Under the pieces are notes generated by a model that saw only the letters and a program-made list of their open reading frames with translations, was not told the origin of the DNA and did no database searches. From contig CM057460.1 of the NCBI GenBank assembly GCA_030035585.1, forward strand, positions 129,688,714 through 129,752,713: a stretch of DNA of 64,000 bases. The letters run 5' to 3'. Origin of the DNA: Dugong dugon (Eukaryota > Chordata > Mammalia > Sirenia > Dugongidae). Positions 55,594 through 64,000 of this stretch are shown here, piece by piece; the first letter of the stretch is position 1; each line of letters starts with the position of its first letter. A program made the translations under genes and the position numbers.

Positions 55594-55598
55594 CCACT

Positions 55599-55776
55599 GC
55601 TATGACCCAATAGGTCTGGAGTGAAACCCAGGCTAGATATTTGTAATGTGTATTGTATATATGTGTGTATATATATATATATATAATATATATGTATATA
55701 TAATATCAATATGTGTGTGTGTGTTTTAAATTCCCCAGTGAAGGTAAATGTATTCCCTCACTTGAAAACCACTAAA
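55599..55776. repeat. hAT MITE remnant with an inner TA/TG repeat
   Basis: CCCAATAGGTCTGGAGTGAAACCCAGG at the left and CACTTGAAAACCACTA at the right are hAT-Charlie MITE text. An ATATGT/TGTGTG simple repeat (about 55655-55725) has swollen inside it. Confidence 0.5.
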
Positions 55777-56179
55777 GGAAAAAAAAACTTCTGTCCACCT
55801 ACCTTTTTCGCTCCATGGTATGCTGGTAAACCACCAGCAATCTGGGCTCATGGCTAAGGGGGCACAGGAGGTATGAGGAGTTCTTTTTATAGTGTAAATA
55901 CTACCACTATGGTCAATTTCAAGCTACCAACAGCTTAACAACCAGCTCGCAATTTCCTGAAAAATTAGCAACTATCTCCGAGGAACTGGTACAAACCAGC
56001 TCCAGCACACCATTGGTGGGGCATTCCCGAAAAGACAGAAGAGGCCTCGTGGCCTATTTGGTCTGAGTCCATGAGAAACAACCTGCTTAAGAAAAAGGAA
56101 TCCTCTACATGGAGCAGCCTAACTCACTGAAGTTTACTGGGGTTTAAGTCCAAACCCAGCTAATAATAAGGTATTACTT
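55777..56179. other. Unassigned DNA
   Basis: Nothing recognised. Confidence 0.4.
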
Positions 56180-56224
56180 TCATTCATTCAATAAGTTTTT
56201 TATTTAGCACCTATTATTATAGGT

Positions 56225-56392
56225 AGGAGCCCTGGTGGCACAGTGGTTAAGAGTTCAGCTGCTAACCAAAAGGTTAGCAATTCAAATCCACCAGCAGCTC
56301 CTTGGAAACCCTATGGGGCAGCTCCACTCTGTCTTATAGGATCGGTATGAGTCTGAATCGACTTGATGACAATAGATTTTGGTTTTTTAGTT
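56225..56392 (+). mobile_element. AfroSINE (subtype A), full length
   Basis: Textbook copy: AGGAGCCCTGGTGGCACAGTGG, GGTTAGCAATTCAAATCC, CTCCTTGGAAACCCTATGGGGC, GTATGAGTCTGAATCGACTTG. Target duplication TTATTATAGGT (56214-56224) and TTACTATAGGT (56393-56403), ten of eleven matching. Confidence 0.93.
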
Positions 56393-56935
56393 TTACTATA
56401 GGTGTTGTTCTAGGCACTAAGGATACTGCATTGAACAACATATTCATTTTTCCTTCAACATGCAATACATACTTATTAAGAGCTACTCACCAAGCACTGT
56501 TCTAAGCCCTTGGGATACAACATAATAAATAAATAAATATTTAAAACCTGCTTCATGCAGTTTCATTCTAGTGAAGGAAGTTAGCTTATAAACAAAAAAG
56601 TAACATGTAAGAGCATCAGACGGTTTAGACCTGTGGAGAAAATGAAGCACAGGAAGGACATAGGGAATGTTTGGGCAAGGTTAAGATTTTAAACAGGGTG
56701 GTCATGAAACGCCTTTTGACAAACTGACATTTGGATAAGGGCCTAAAGGCAATGAGAGAGGAGAGAGCAAATCTTAAAGAGGAAAGAACATTTCAAGCAA
56801 AGGAAACAGTGAATGCAAAGGTCACGAGATGGAAGTGTACTTGGTGAATTCCATTCTAAAGCAGAATGGTTAAGGGCAAGAGTAGTAAGAGATAACATCA
56901 GAGAGGTAGCAGGGGCCAGACTACAAGGCCTTGTA

Positions 56936-57132
56936 ACCCATTGCTGTTGAGTCGATTCTGACTCACAGTGACCCTATAGGACAGAGTAGAAATGCCCCAG
57001 AGGGTTTCCAAGGCTGTAATCTTTATGGAAGCAAACTGTCACATCTTTTTTCTTTGGAGTAGCTGGTGGGTTCAAACCACTGACTTTTGGTTGGCAGCTG
57101 AGACACTTAAACATTGCACTACCAGGGCTCCT
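56936..57132 (-). mobile_element. AfroSINE (long subtype A), full length
   Basis: Antisense from CCCATTGCTGTTGAGTCGATTC to GCACTACCAGGGCTCC, with the long-subtype GAAGCAAACTGTCACATC stretch. Flanked by a perfect 14-bp duplication TACAAGGCCTTGTA (56922-56935, 57133-57146), itself a palindrome. Confidence 0.95.
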
Positions 57133-57219
57133 TACAAGGCCTTGTAGTTCTTCATAATGAATGTGGATTTCATTCTAAGTGCCATGGAAAGCCACTGGAA
57201 GATTTGCATCCATCTGAAT

Positions 57220-57570
57220 CTTTATTTTTTCTTTAAATTTTTTTTACTGTACTTTAGATGAAGGTTTAGAGAACAAATAGTTTCTTATTAAACAGTTAGT
57301 ACACATACAGTTTTATGACATTGGTTGACAACCCCACGACACGTCAACACTCTCCCTTCTCGAACTTGGGTTCCCTATTACCAGCTTTCCTGTCCCCTCC
57401 TGCCTTCTAGTCCTTGTCGCTGGGCTGTTGTGCCCCATTAGTCTCGTTTTGTTTTACAGGCCTGTCTAAATTTTGGCTGAAGGGTGAACCACGGGTGTGA
57501 CTTCATCACTGAGCTAAAGGGGTGTCTGGGGGCCATACTCTTGGGGTTTCTCCAGTTACCACAGGTTTTC
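57220..57570 (-). mobile_element. L1 3' UTR fragment, 5'-truncated
   Basis: TTTAAATTTTTTTTACTGTACTTTAGATGAAGGTTTAGAG, CTTATTAAACAGTTAGTACACATACAG and ATTGGTTGACAACCCCACGAC, to GGTGTCTGGGGGCCATACTC: same subfamily as 1630-1990. TCTGAAT occurs at 57213-57219 and 57571-57577 and may be the target duplication. Confidence 0.8.
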
Positions 57571-57577
57571 TCTGAAT

Positions 57578-57954
57578 TTCTGTTCTGTACCCCTTTATAC
57601 CAACCAGATTTTTCTGCTTACTCATTTTCCGTATGGTCTCAAACGGCTACCCCAGCACCTAAAATTATATATCTTTCATTTCCAACATCCACCCATACTA
57701 TTGGCAAGTATCTCTACGCATTTTAGTTTAAATCATCGGACCGAATCTGACTGACCTAGCTTGCCTTTTAGAGTTCAGCCATACTAGTCATAGGATGCTC
57801 ATCACCTGTTTATTCATGACTCTTTGTGTGTGTCCACTCATGATTCAAACAGCTATGACCACATAGAACAATGGGCAAGAAGGTGCTGCAAAATTGTGTA
57901 GTACATTCTGCCCTTACACTCCTTTATTCTCACACATATAGTCTCAAAAATAAT
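57578..57954. other. Unassigned DNA between two L1 copies
   Basis: No repeat or gene recognised. Confidence 0.4.
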
Positions 57955-58929
57955 ATTACTTTTTATTTTTTCCCATACAAAAATTTATACATACATTCTT
58001 ATGTGACCCTAATTGCTCTCCCCATATTGTGACAGCATACTCCTCCTTTCCACCCCTGATTCCCCATGTCCATTCAACCAGCTCCTAACCCTCTCTGCCT
58101 TCCCATCTCACCTCTGGACAGAAGCTGCCCATTTAGTCTCTTGTATCTACTTGAGCTAAGAGGCGCACTCCTCACGAGTATCACTTTATGTCTCACACTC
58201 CAGACTAATCCCTGTCAGAAGAGTTGGCCTCAGAAATTGTTTTAGTTCTGGGCTGATACAGAATCCAGGGGCCATGCTTTCTGAGGTTCCTCCAGTCTCA
58301 GTCAGATCATTAAGTCTGGTCTTCTTACTAGAATTTGAGTTCTGCACCCCACCTTTCTCTTGCTCCATCAGGGACTCTCTGTTGTGTTCCCTGTCATTGG
58401 TGGTAGTCAAGCACCATCCAGTTCTTCTTCTCTCAGGCTGATGAAGTCTCTGGTTTACGTGGCCCTTTTTGTCTCTTGGGCTAATACTTTCCTTGTGTCT
58501 TTGGTGTTCTTCATTCTCCTTTACTCCAGATGGCTGGGACCAAATGATGTATCTTAGGTGGCCGTGTGCAAGCTTTTAAGACCCCAGACACCACTCACCG
58601 AAGTAGGATGCAGAACATTTTCTTAACAAGCTTTCTTATGCCAATTGACCTAGATGTCCCCTGAAAGCATGGTCCCCAGATCCCTACCCTTCTACTCTGT
58701 CCCTCAAAGTGTTTGATTATATTCAGGAACCTTCTTAGCTTTGGTTTAGTCCAGTTGTGCTGACTTCCCCTGTAGTGTGTGCTGTCCTTCCCTTCACCTA
58801 ATATAATTCTTGTCTACTATCTAGTTAGTAAATAATGCTCACCCTCCCTCCCCACACTCGTAACCATCAAAAAATGTTTTCTTCTGTGTTTAAACCTTTT
58901 CTTGAGTTCTTATAATAGCAATCTTATAC

Positions 58930-61900
58930 AATATTTGTCCTTCTGTGACCGCCTAAATTCACTCAGCATAATGCCCTCCAGATTCCTCCATGTTATGTTT
59001 CATGGCTTCATCATTGTTCTTTATCATTGCATAGTATTCCATTGGGTGGATAGACCATAATTTGTTTATCCATTTGTCCATTCATGAGCACCTAGGTTGT
59101 TTCGATCTTTTTGCTATTGTGAACAGTGCTGCAATGAACATGGGGGTAAATATATCTATTCGTGTGACGGCTCTTATTTCTCCAGAATATATTCCAAGGA
59201 GTGGGATAGCTGGATCATATGGTACTTCTATTTCTAGCTTTTTAAGGAAGCTCCAAATCGCTTTCCAAAGTGGTTGTACCATTTTACATTCCCACCAACA
59301 GTGTAGAAGTGTTCCAGTCTCTCCACAACCTCTCCAGCATTTATCATTTTGTGTTTTTTGGATTAACGCTAGCCTTGTTGGGGTGAGATGATATCTCATT
59401 GTAGTTTTGATCTGCATTTCTCTAATGGTTAATGATCATGAGCATTTCTTCATGTGTCTGTTAGCCATATAAATATCTTCTTTGGAGAAGTGCCTGTTCA
59501 TATCCTTTGCCCATTTTTTAATTGGGTTATTTGACTGATTGTTGTTGAGGTTTTGCAGTATGTTGTAGATTTTAGAGATTAGACACCGATCGGATTTGTC
59601 ATAGCCAAAATTTTCTTCCCAGTTCATAGGTTATTTTTACTTCTTTGGTGAAGTCTTTTGATGAGCATAAGTGTTTGATTCTTAGGAGCTCCCAGTTATC
59701 TAGTCTCTCTTCTGGTGCTTGTGCATTGTTACTTATGGTTCATACTGAGTTTATGCCATGTATTAGGGCTCCTAGCATTGTCCCTATTTTTTTTTCCATG
59801 ATCTTTATCGTTTTCAATTTGATATTTAAGTCTTTGTTCCATTTTGAGTTATTTTTTGCGCACAGTGTGAGGTATGGGTCTTGTTTCAGTTTTTTGCAAG
59901 TGGATATCCAGTTATGCCAGCACCGTTTGTTAAAGAGACTGTCTTTTCCCCCAAATTACGGACTTTGGGCCTTTGTCAAATATCAGCTGCTCATAGGTGG
60001 ATGAATTTACGTCTGGATTCTCAATTCTCTTCCACTGGTCTATGTATCTGTTGTTGTACCAGTACCAGGCTGTTTTGACTACTGTGGTGGTATAATAGGT
60101 TCTAAAATCATAGCGTGAGGCCTCCCACTTTGTTCTTCTTCTTGAGTAATGCTTTACGTATTCAGGGCCTCTTCCCTTTCCATATGAAGTTGGTGATTTG
60201 TTTCCCATATAATTAAGAAATCCCAGTGGAATTTAGATTGGGATTGCATTGTATCTGTAGATCGCTTTTGGGAGAATTGACATTTTCACAATGTTGAGTC
60301 TACCTATCCATGAGCAAGGTATGTTTTTCCACTTATGAAGGTCTCTTTTGGTTTCCTGCAGTAGTGTCTTGTAGTTTTCATTGTATAGATCTTTTACGTC
60401 TCTGGTTAGGTTTTTTCCTAAGTATTTTATCTTCTTGGGGTCTATTGTAAATGGTATTGATTTCCTCTTCGAGGTTCTCTTTGTTGGTGTAAAGGAATCC
60501 AACTGATTTTTGAATGTTTATTTTGTATCTGATACTTTGCTGAAATCTTCTATTAACTCCAGTAGTTTTCTTGTGGATTCTTTGGGGTTTTATGTATATA
60601 AGATCATATCATCTGCAAATAGAGATACTTTGACTTCTTCCCTAACAATCTGGATGCCTTTTATTTGCTTTTCTAGCCTAATTTCTCTAGCTAGGACCTC
60701 TAGCACAATGTTGAATAAGACTGGTGATAAAGGGCATCCTTGTCTGGTTCCCATTCTCCAGCGGAATGCTTTCAAAGTCTCTCTATTTAGGATGATGTTG
60801 GCTGTTGGCTTTGTATAAATGCCCTTCAGTATACTGAGGAATTTCCCTTCTATTCCTATTTTGTTGAGAGTTTTTATCATGAATGGGTGCTGGACTTTGT
60901 CAAATGCCTTTTCTGCATTGATTGATAAGATCACGTGATTCTTATTTTTTGTCTTATTTATGTGATGGATTACATTGTTTTTCTAATGTGGAACCATCCC
61001 TGCATACCTGGTATAAATCCCACTTGATCATGGTGAATTATTTTCTTGATATGTTGCTGAATTCTATTGGCTAGAATTTTGTTGAGGATTTTTGCATCAA
61101 TGTTCATGAGGGATATTGGTGTGTAATTTTCTTTTTTTGTGGTATCTTTACCTGGTTTTGGTATCAGGGTTATGCTGGCTTCATAGAATGAGTTAGGAGT
61201 AGTTCATCCTTTTCTATGCTCTGAAATAGCTTTAGTAGTAGTGGGGTAAACTCTTCTCTGAAAGTTTGGTAGAATTCTCCAGTGAAGACATCTGGGCCAG
61301 GGTTTTTTTTTGCTGGAAGTTTTTTAATTACTTTTCCAATCTCATCTTTTGTTATGTGTTTATTTAGTTGTTCTACCTCTGTTTGTGTTAGTTTAGGTAG
61401 GTAGCAGGTTTCTAGAAATTTGTCCATTTCCTCTAGGTTTTCAACTTTGTTACAGTACAATTTTTCCTAGTATTCTGTTAATTTCATTTGGGTCTCTTGT
61501 GGTACCACCCATCTCATTTCTTAGACAGGTTATTTGCTTCCTCTCCTGTTTTTTTTTTTGTCAGTTTGGCAATGGTTTATCAATTTTGTTGATCTTTTCA
61601 AAGAACCAGCTTTTGGTCTTGTTAACTCTTTCAATTGTTTTTCTATACTCTATTTCATTTATTTCTGCTCCAATTCTTATTATTTCCTTTCTTCTGGCAC
61701 CTGAGGGCTTCTTTTGCTGCTCTCTTTCTACTTGTTCCAGTTGTAGAGTTAATGCTTTGATTATGAGCCTCTCTTCTTTTTGGATGTGTACATTTATTGC
61801 TATAAACTGACCTCTGAGCAGTGCTTTTGCTGTGTCCTAAAGGTTCTGGTAGGATGTGTTTTCATTCTCGTTTGATTCTATGAATGTCTTTATTGCATCC

Positions 61901-62698
61901 TTAACTTCTTCTATAACCCAGTAGTTTTTGAGCAAGGTGTTGTTCAGTTTCCATGTGTTTGATTTCTTTTTCCTTACTTTTTCATTGTTGATTTCTACTT
62001 TTATGACTTTATGGTCAGAAAAGATGCGTCGTAATATTTCAATGCTTTGGATTTTGTTAAGGCTTGCTCTGTGGCCTAATACGTGGTCTATCCTGGAAAA
62101 TGTTCCATGTGCATTGGAAAAGAAAGTATACCTGGCTGCTGTTGGGTGGAGTGTTCGGTATATGTCTATGAGATCAAGTTGGTTAATTGTAGCATTTAGC
62201 TCTTCCGTGTCTTTGTTCAGTTTCTTTTTGGATGTTCCGCCCCTCACTGAAAGTGGTGTGTTGAAGTCTCCTAATACTATTGTGGAGCTGTCTGTCTCTC
62301 TTTTCAGTGCTGTTATGGTTTGTTTTATGTATTTTGGAGCCTGTCGTTGAGTGTGTAAATATTTATTATAGTTATTTCCTCCTGGTGTATTGACCGTTTA
62401 ATCATTATATAGTATCCTTCCTTATCCTTTGTGGTGGATTTTACTTTAAAGTGTATTTTGTCAGAGATTAATATTGCTACTCCTGCTATTTTTGAGTGTC
62501 GTTTGCTTGATATATTTTTTTCTATCCTTTGAGTTTTAGTTTGTTTGTGTCTTTAAGTCTAAGGTGTGTCTCTTATAGGCAGCATATAGATGGATTGTAT
62601 TTTTTTATCCAATCTGCCACTCTCTGTGTCTTTATTGGTGAATTTAGTCCATTTACTTTCAGCGTAACTATTGACAGGTATGAGTTTATTGCTCTCAT
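58930..62698 (-). pseudogene. L1 ORF2 (endonuclease and reverse transcriptase), broken
   Basis: The start reads MRAINSYLSIVT, then LNSPIKTQRVADWIKK (endonuclease start). 61837-62247 has [13 protein letters not shown] and [11 protein letters not shown], with the catalytic Asp-His pair. 61170-61460 holds [20 protein letters not shown]. 60590-60934 holds [13 protein letters not shown] (RT motif A area), [20 protein letters not shown] (motif B) and [11 protein letters not shown] with the FADD active site intact. 60233-60502 holds [27 protein letters not shown]. 59082-59417 holds [29 protein letters not shown], the Cys/His C-terminal part. These segments lie in four phases. The ORF2 protein would nick DNA and copy L1 RNA. 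Confidence 0.9.
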
Positions 62699-63058
62699 TT
62701 TGATATCTTTTTTTGTGGGTTGTTCACAGTTTCTTTGTTCCACTTAATTTTCTGTGCTGAGTCGTTTTTCTTTATGTATTTTCTTTTTGTCTTTTTCATT
62801 GTTGTTGATTTTGTGTTTTCTGAGTCTTTATATTTTTCTTGTTTTTTATTTTGACTTGTAAGATTGTTAAGTTTCCTTTGTGGTTACATTAATATTTACT
62901 CTCATTTTTCTAAGTTTATATCAGTATTTTATTTCTTTATATTGCCTTGACTTCCTCTCCATATGAAAAATCTATGTCTACACTTTTTAAGTCCCTCTTT
63001 TTTGTTTTAATGTTGTCATCTTTTACATATTGACATTTGTTTCCCTATTTTCAGTGTT

Positions 63059-64000
63059 TTAACTTTGATTTCCTTTTGTGACTTCCCTATCTGGCTTGAT
63101 ATCTGGTTGCTCTGTCCTGTTTTCTAGTCTTGGCTTGTTGTCTGATGTTACTGATTTTCTAACCGGAGGACTCCCTTTAGTATTTCTCATAATTTTTGTT
63201 TGGTTTTTGCAAATTCCCTGAACTTCAGTTTTATCTGGAAATGCCCTAATTTTGCCATCATATTTGAGAGACAGTTTTGCTGGGTATATAATTCTTGGCT
63301 GGCAGTATTTTTCCTTCAAGGCTTTGTATATGTCATCCCACCTCCTTCTTGCCTGCATGGTTTCTGCTGAGTTAGACTGAGCTTATTCTTATTGACTCTC
63401 CTTTGTAGACGATTTTTTGTTTATCCCTAACCGCTCTTAAAATTCTCTCTTTATCTTTGGTTTTGGCAAGTTTGATAATAATATGTCTTGATTGCCTTTC
63501 TTTTGGGATCTACCTTATGTGGCATTTGATGAGCATCTTGGATAGATCTCTTGTCATCTTTCACGATATCAGGGAAGTTTTCTGCCAACAAATCTTCAAC
63601 AATTTTCTCTGTATTTTCTGTTATCCCCCCGTTCTGGTATTCCAGTCACTCATAGGTTATTCCTCTTGATAGAGTCCCACATAATTTTTAAGGTTTCTTC
63701 ATTTTTTTAAACCCTTCTATCTGATTTTTCCTCAAACAAGTTGGTGTCAAGTGCTTTATCTTCAGTGTCGCTAATTCTGACTTCCATTTCCTCAATTCTG
63801 CTCCTATGACTTTCTACTGAGTTGTCTAATTCTGAAATTTTATTATTAATCTGGATTTCTGATTGCTGTCTCTCTATGGATTCTTGCAACCTCTTAAATT
63901 TGTCACTATGTTCTTCTCTAATCTTTTTAATTTCCTCTATTGCATGTTCTGTGTTTTGCTTAATTTCCTTCCTAATTTCTTGAAGATTTCTGTATATTAA
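63059..64000 (-). pseudogene. L1 ORF1 (RNA-binding protein), partial at window edge
   Basis: 63059-63358 gives the C-terminal domain: MQARRRWDDIYKALKEKYCQPRIIYPAKLSLKYDGKIRAFPDK, the conserved RNA-chaperone part that ends L1 ORF1 proteins. 63707-63889 gives coiled-coil text (NNKISELDNSVESHRSRIEEMEVRISDTED) in the same phase. The part between has worn text. The N-terminus lies outside the window. Confidence 0.88.

Larger units (their letters stand above)
56180..57215 (-). repeat. L2 LINE 3' part hosting two AfroSINEs
   Basis: Minus-strand L2 in parts 56180-56224, 56393-56935 and 57147-57215. Begins CATTCATTCAATAAGTTTTTTATTTAGCACC; middle AACAGGGTGGTCATGAAACGCC and AAAGGAAACAGTGAATGCAAAGGTC; end GTGGATTTCATTCTAAGTGCCATGGAAAGCCACTGGAAG. 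Continuous once the SINEs are removed. Confidence 0.85.
57955..64000 (-). mobile_element. L1 LINE, long copy running off the window
   Basis: More than 6 kb of L1 on the minus strand. 3' UTR 57955 to about 58900 (same subfamily as 235-1003); ORF2 about 58930-62698; an inter-ORF spacer 62699-63058; ORF1 from 63059 past the window edge. The 5' UTR, if kept, lies beyond position 64000. At least four frame changes occur within ORF2, so it is dead. The RT core motifs are still readable. Confidence 0.92.

Overview
This is nuclear DNA from a placental mammal, and almost certainly an afrotherian (elephant, sirenian, hyrax or a relative). The evidence is a set of young repeats seen again and again: tRNA-derived SINEs of the AfroSINE type (about sixteen copies or pieces in two or three subtypes), a second SINE with a tRNA-Gly head joined to pieces of an RTE LINE, two copies of a 3.2 kb RTE-clade LINE (BovB-like, of the RTE1 type known from elephant), and L1 elements with 3' UTRs unlike the human ones. 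Species cannot be settled from the window alone. Family names come from memory of consensus sequences, not from a search.

I find no host protein-coding gene, no exon I can defend and no intact RNA gene. The longest open frames are LINE remnants (345 codons of RTE reverse transcriptase at 23661-24698; L1 ORF2 pieces at 59082-62247) or low-complexity accidents (a Phe-rich frame at 40244-40939 inside an L1 5' UTR). The window is intergenic or deep-intronic, AT-rich, and built of layered repeats.

Layout. 1-3430: an AfroSINE split by an L1 3' end, a second AfroSINE, then an old MIR split by a larger L1. 3430-8960: quiet DNA, an MLT1-type LTR, and an old L1 broken up by an MLT2-type LTR and another insert. 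8960-17610: quiet DNA with two more solo LTRs (10834, 11972), SINEs and MIR pieces. 17615-18173: a non-autonomous hAT transposon with imperfect terminal repeats and target duplication. 19300-22600: SINEs and MIRs. 23275-28700: a plus-strand L1 interrupted by a minus-strand RTE LINE. 29300-34350: many SINEs, two of them stacked at one target, with TA/TG repeats. 34350-39460: mostly unassigned DNA with a degenerate 23-bp minisatellite. 39480-45664: old L1, an orphan L1 5' UTR, a MIR/L1/AfroSINE nest, then the second RTE LINE on the plus strand. 46130-48905: a long minus-strand L2 carrying a lineage-specific LTR. 48905-57950: quiet DNA plus L2, hAT, MLT1-type LTR and SINE pieces. 57955-64000: a minus-strand L1 with 3' UTR, ORF2 and ORF1, running off the window edge.

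No coordinated gene system is visible. What can be read is the order of insertions: MIR and L2 oldest, then MLT-type LTRs, hAT elements and old L1s, then afrotherian L1, RTE and AfroSINE copies. I did not find a previously undescribed biological system. The strongest leads are the tRNA-Gly/RTE composite SINE architecture, the orphan L1 5' UTR with a YY1-like site, a 22-bp duplicated filler at an L1 junction, and the long spacer between ORF1 and ORF2 in the terminal L1.
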